NCBI GenBank assembly: GCA_938005655.1
Contig: CALLNA010000212.1
Location: 1 to 8,041, forward strand
Direction of reading: 5' to 3'
DNA from: an uncultured Novosphingobium sp.
Lineage (GTDB): Bacteria; Pseudomonadota; Alphaproteobacteria; Sphingomonadales; Sphingomonadaceae
Length of the DNA: 8,041 nucleotides
This document shows, piece after piece, positions 4,954 through 8,041 of this stretch (position 1 is its first letter; each line of letters opens with the position of its first letter). The position numbers were made by a program, and so were the translations under genes. The notes under the pieces were generated by a model. That model had not been told where the DNA came from, did no database searches, and saw only the letters and a list, made by a program, of their open reading frames with translations.

Positions 4954-5870
4954 TGCCCGACGGCTGGATCATCCTCGACAAGCCGGTGGGCCTCGGCTCG
5001 ACCCAGGCGGTCGGCGCGGTCAAGCGCAACCTGCGCGAGGCTGGAATCTTCGAGCGCTGGGGCAAGGTCAAGGTCGGCCACGGCGGGACGCTCGACCCGC
5101 TGGCCGACGGCGTCCTGCCGATCGCGCTGGGCGAGGCGACCAAGCTGTGCGGGCGGATGCTCGATGCGAGCAAGCTCTATGCCTTCACCGTGCGGTTCGG
5201 GGCGGAGACCGATACGCTGGACCTCGAAGGCCGGGTGATCGCAGAGAGCGATGTCCGGCCGCGCCCGGCGGAAGTGGAAGCGGTCCTGCCACGTTTCACC
5301 GGCCCCATCGAACAGGTCCCGCCGGCCTATTCCGCGCTGATGGTCGATGGCCAGCGCGCCTACGACCGGGCGCGGGCGGGGGAGGCGGTCGAGCTGAAGG
5401 CGCGGGGCGTGACGATCCATTCGCTCGAAATCCTCCCCGGAGAGGATCGGTGCGAGGAGATCACCCTCGTCGCCCACGTCTCCAAGGGCACCTATATCCG
5501 CAGCCTGGCCCGCGACATCGCCCGCGCGCTCGGCGCGCTCGGCCATGTCACCATGCTGCGCCGCCTGCGCGCCGGACCGTTTGCCGAGGAACAGGCGATT
5601 TCGCTGGACAAGCTGAACGAAATCGGCAAGGGCGCGCCCCTTGAGAACGTACTCTTGCCGCTGGAGGCGGGGCTGGTCGACATCCCGGCTCTCGACCTCG
5701 GTCCGGAACAGGCAAGGGCGGTCCGCCAGGGCCGCGTTCTGACCGGACTGGCCTTTAGGGACGGGCTTTACTGGGCGCGGAGCGGGACTGTTCCCGTCGC
5801 CCTGGTCGAGCTTTCGGGCGGCAGCCTGACCGTTTCGCGGGGCTTCAACCTTCCCGATGTCGCGGAGTAA
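4953..5870 (+). CDS. truB: tRNA pseudouridine(55) synthase TruB
   Basis: TruB isomerises U55 to pseudouridine in the T-loop of nearly all tRNAs and also acts as a tRNA folding chaperone. The 305-residue protein has the conserved N-terminus GWIILDKPVGLGSTQAVG (4-21) and the catalytic loop GHGGTLDPLADG (42-53) with nucleophile Asp48. It also has the active-site tyrosine of KLYAF (74-78), PPAYSALMVDGQRAY (123-137) and the KGTYIRSLARD motif (178-188). The C-terminal third (about 240-305) is the short PUA-like tail. An upstream in-frame ATG at 4680 lies in DUF2239 and is rejected; ATG 4953 gives the family N-terminus and shares one base with the DUF2239 stop. There is no good Shine-Dalgarno sequence, so translation probably relies on coupling. 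In the usual cluster it directly follows rbfA, but here it is separated from it by about 2.7 kb. Confidence 0.97.
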   Translation: MPDGWIILDKPVGLGSTQAVGAVKRNLREAGIFERWGKVKVGHGGTLDPLADGVLPIALGEATKLCGRMLDASKLYAFTVRFGAETDTLDLEGRVIAESDVRPRPAEVEAVLPRFTGPIEQVPPAYSALMVDGQRAYDRARAGEAVELKARGVTIHSLEILPGEDRCEEITLVAHVSKGTYIRSLARDIARALGALGHVTMLRRLRAGPFAEEQAISLDKLNEIGKGAPLENVLLPLEAGLVDIPALDLGPEQARAVRQGRVLTGLAFRDGLYWARSGTVPVALVELSGGSLTVSRGFNLPDVAE

Positions 5871-5875
5871 AGAAT

Positions 5876-6145
5876 ATGTCGGTCACCGCCGAGAAGAAGC
5901 AGCAGATCATTTCGGACAACGCGCGCGCCAAGGGCGACACCGGCTCGCCGGAAGTGCAGGTCGCGATCCTGACCAGCCGCATCCAGACCCTGACCGAGCA
6001 CTTCAAGGCGCACCACAAGGACAACCACTCGCGCCGCGGCCTGCTGATGATGGTCAACAAGCGCCGCTCGCTGCTGGACTACCTCAAGCGCAAGGATGTG
6101 GACCGCTACAACGCCCTCATCCAGAAGCTCGGCCTGCGCAAGTAA
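5876..6145 (+). CDS. rpsO: 30S ribosomal protein S15
   Basis: S15 is a primary 16S-binding protein that recognises the three-way junction of helices 20-22 and helps form an intersubunit bridge. The product is 89 residues, the standard length, and carries the family signature DTGSPEVQVAILTSRI (21-36), then HKDNHSRRGLLMMVNKRRSL (47-66) and DYLKRKDVDRYNALIQKLGL (68-87). The ATG is 5 nt after the truB stop. The Shine-Dalgarno GGAG (5864-5867) is embedded in the last truB codons, 8 nt from the start. In several bacteria S15 represses its own translation through a structured leader; with almost no leader after truB, no such structure is visible here unless it uses truB coding sequence. Confidence 0.98.
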   Translation: MSVTAEKKQQIISDNARAKGDTGSPEVQVAILTSRIQTLTEHFKAHHKDNHSRRGLLMMVNKRRSLLDYLKRKDVDRYNALIQKLGLRK

Positions 6146-6155
6146 CGCCAGTTTT

Positions 6156-6181
6156 GAAGCGGCCCCTCAGCGGGCCGCTTC
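6156..6181 (+). terminator. rpsO 3' hairpin (partial terminator or mRNA-end stabiliser)
   Basis: A perfect 10-bp GC-rich stem, GAAGCGGCCC (6156-6165) with GGGCCGCTTC (6172-6181), encloses a 6-nt loop CTCAGC. It begins 10 nt after the rpsO stop. The following bases (TCTCGTAT) are only moderately T-rich, so termination may be leaky, letting pnp be read from upstream as in the classic rpsO-pnp arrangement. The hairpin would also protect the rpsO 3' end from exonucleases. Confidence 0.7.
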
Positions 6182-6313
6182 TCGTATGGGGCCCCTTCGC
6201 AATCCGGCGGGGGGACGCCACGGGGCCGAACCAATGCCCCACACCGGACCGGGACGGTACACCCGGCAGCAAACCCCGCGCGCAATAGGGCCGCGGGCTG
6301 AAGGAAAACCCAA
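6182..6313 (+). other. pnp leader region with several short hairpins
   Basis: This 132-nt non-coding leader contains several short inverted repeats: GGGGC 6222-6226 with GCCCC 6236-6240; CCGGG 6249-6253 with CCCGG 6262-6266; and CCCGCG 6275-6280 with CGCGGG 6292-6297. The self-complementary GGGGCCCC lies at 6188-6195. In enterobacteria the pnp leader is cut by RNase III and mediates PNPase autoregulation; a comparable role is possible here, but no long double-stranded stem is evident. No convincing promoter was found. Confidence 0.4.

Positions 6314-8041
<1,728 letters not shown>

Overview
The window is a GC-rich, tightly packed, single-strand (+) gene run from an alphaproteobacterium. The sequences of rpsO, pnp and infB look most like Sphingomonadales (Sphingomonas/Novosphingobium-like). 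That placement is my reading of protein similarity from memory, not a search. The backbone is the conserved translation and RNA-decay cluster infB - rbfA - truB - rpsO - pnp. Both ends are cut: infB lacks its start and pnp lacks its 3' end (the KH domain is cut after its GXXG loop and the S1 domain is absent).

Layout: infB 3' part (1-1227); a 76-nt gap with a perfect inverted repeat; a DUF1697 gene (1304-1840); rbfA (1845-2246); an alpha/beta hydrolase overlapping the rbfA stop (2239-2976); an AbrB-type antitoxin / PIN-domain toxin pair (3008-3687) with its own promoter and palindromic operator; a site-2-protease-like M50 membrane metalloprotease overlapping the toxin stop (3684-4373); a very AT-rich regulatory island with a tandem 21-bp repeat and a perfect TTGACA (4375-4421); a DUF2239 gene (4441-4953); truB overlapping it by one base (4953-5870); rpsO (5876-6145); a hairpin-rich 168-nt spacer; and pnp (6314 to the window end). 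There are no tRNAs, rRNAs, transposases or CRISPR arrays. No gene-free stretch exceeds 168 nt.

How the genes work together: the backbone genes act on ribosomes and RNA. IF2 drives initiation, RbfA matures the 30S subunit, TruB makes tRNA pseudouridine-55, S15 is a primary 16S-binding protein and PNPase degrades RNA. Five or six unrelated accessory genes are spliced into this run, mostly with 4-nt or shorter overlaps, so they probably share transcripts with it. Two internal AT-rich promoters are visible. One sits on the toxin-antitoxin pair and appears to give a leaderless mRNA. The other sits upstream of DUF2239-truB and lies inside a tandem operator-like repeat.

The point most worth following is the second promoter combined with the DUF2239 protein. 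The middle of that protein reads like an RGRP-preceded ribbon-helix-helix segment, which suggests an autoregulator that could also set truB expression. This is a hypothesis. I see no complete new defence or mobile system here.
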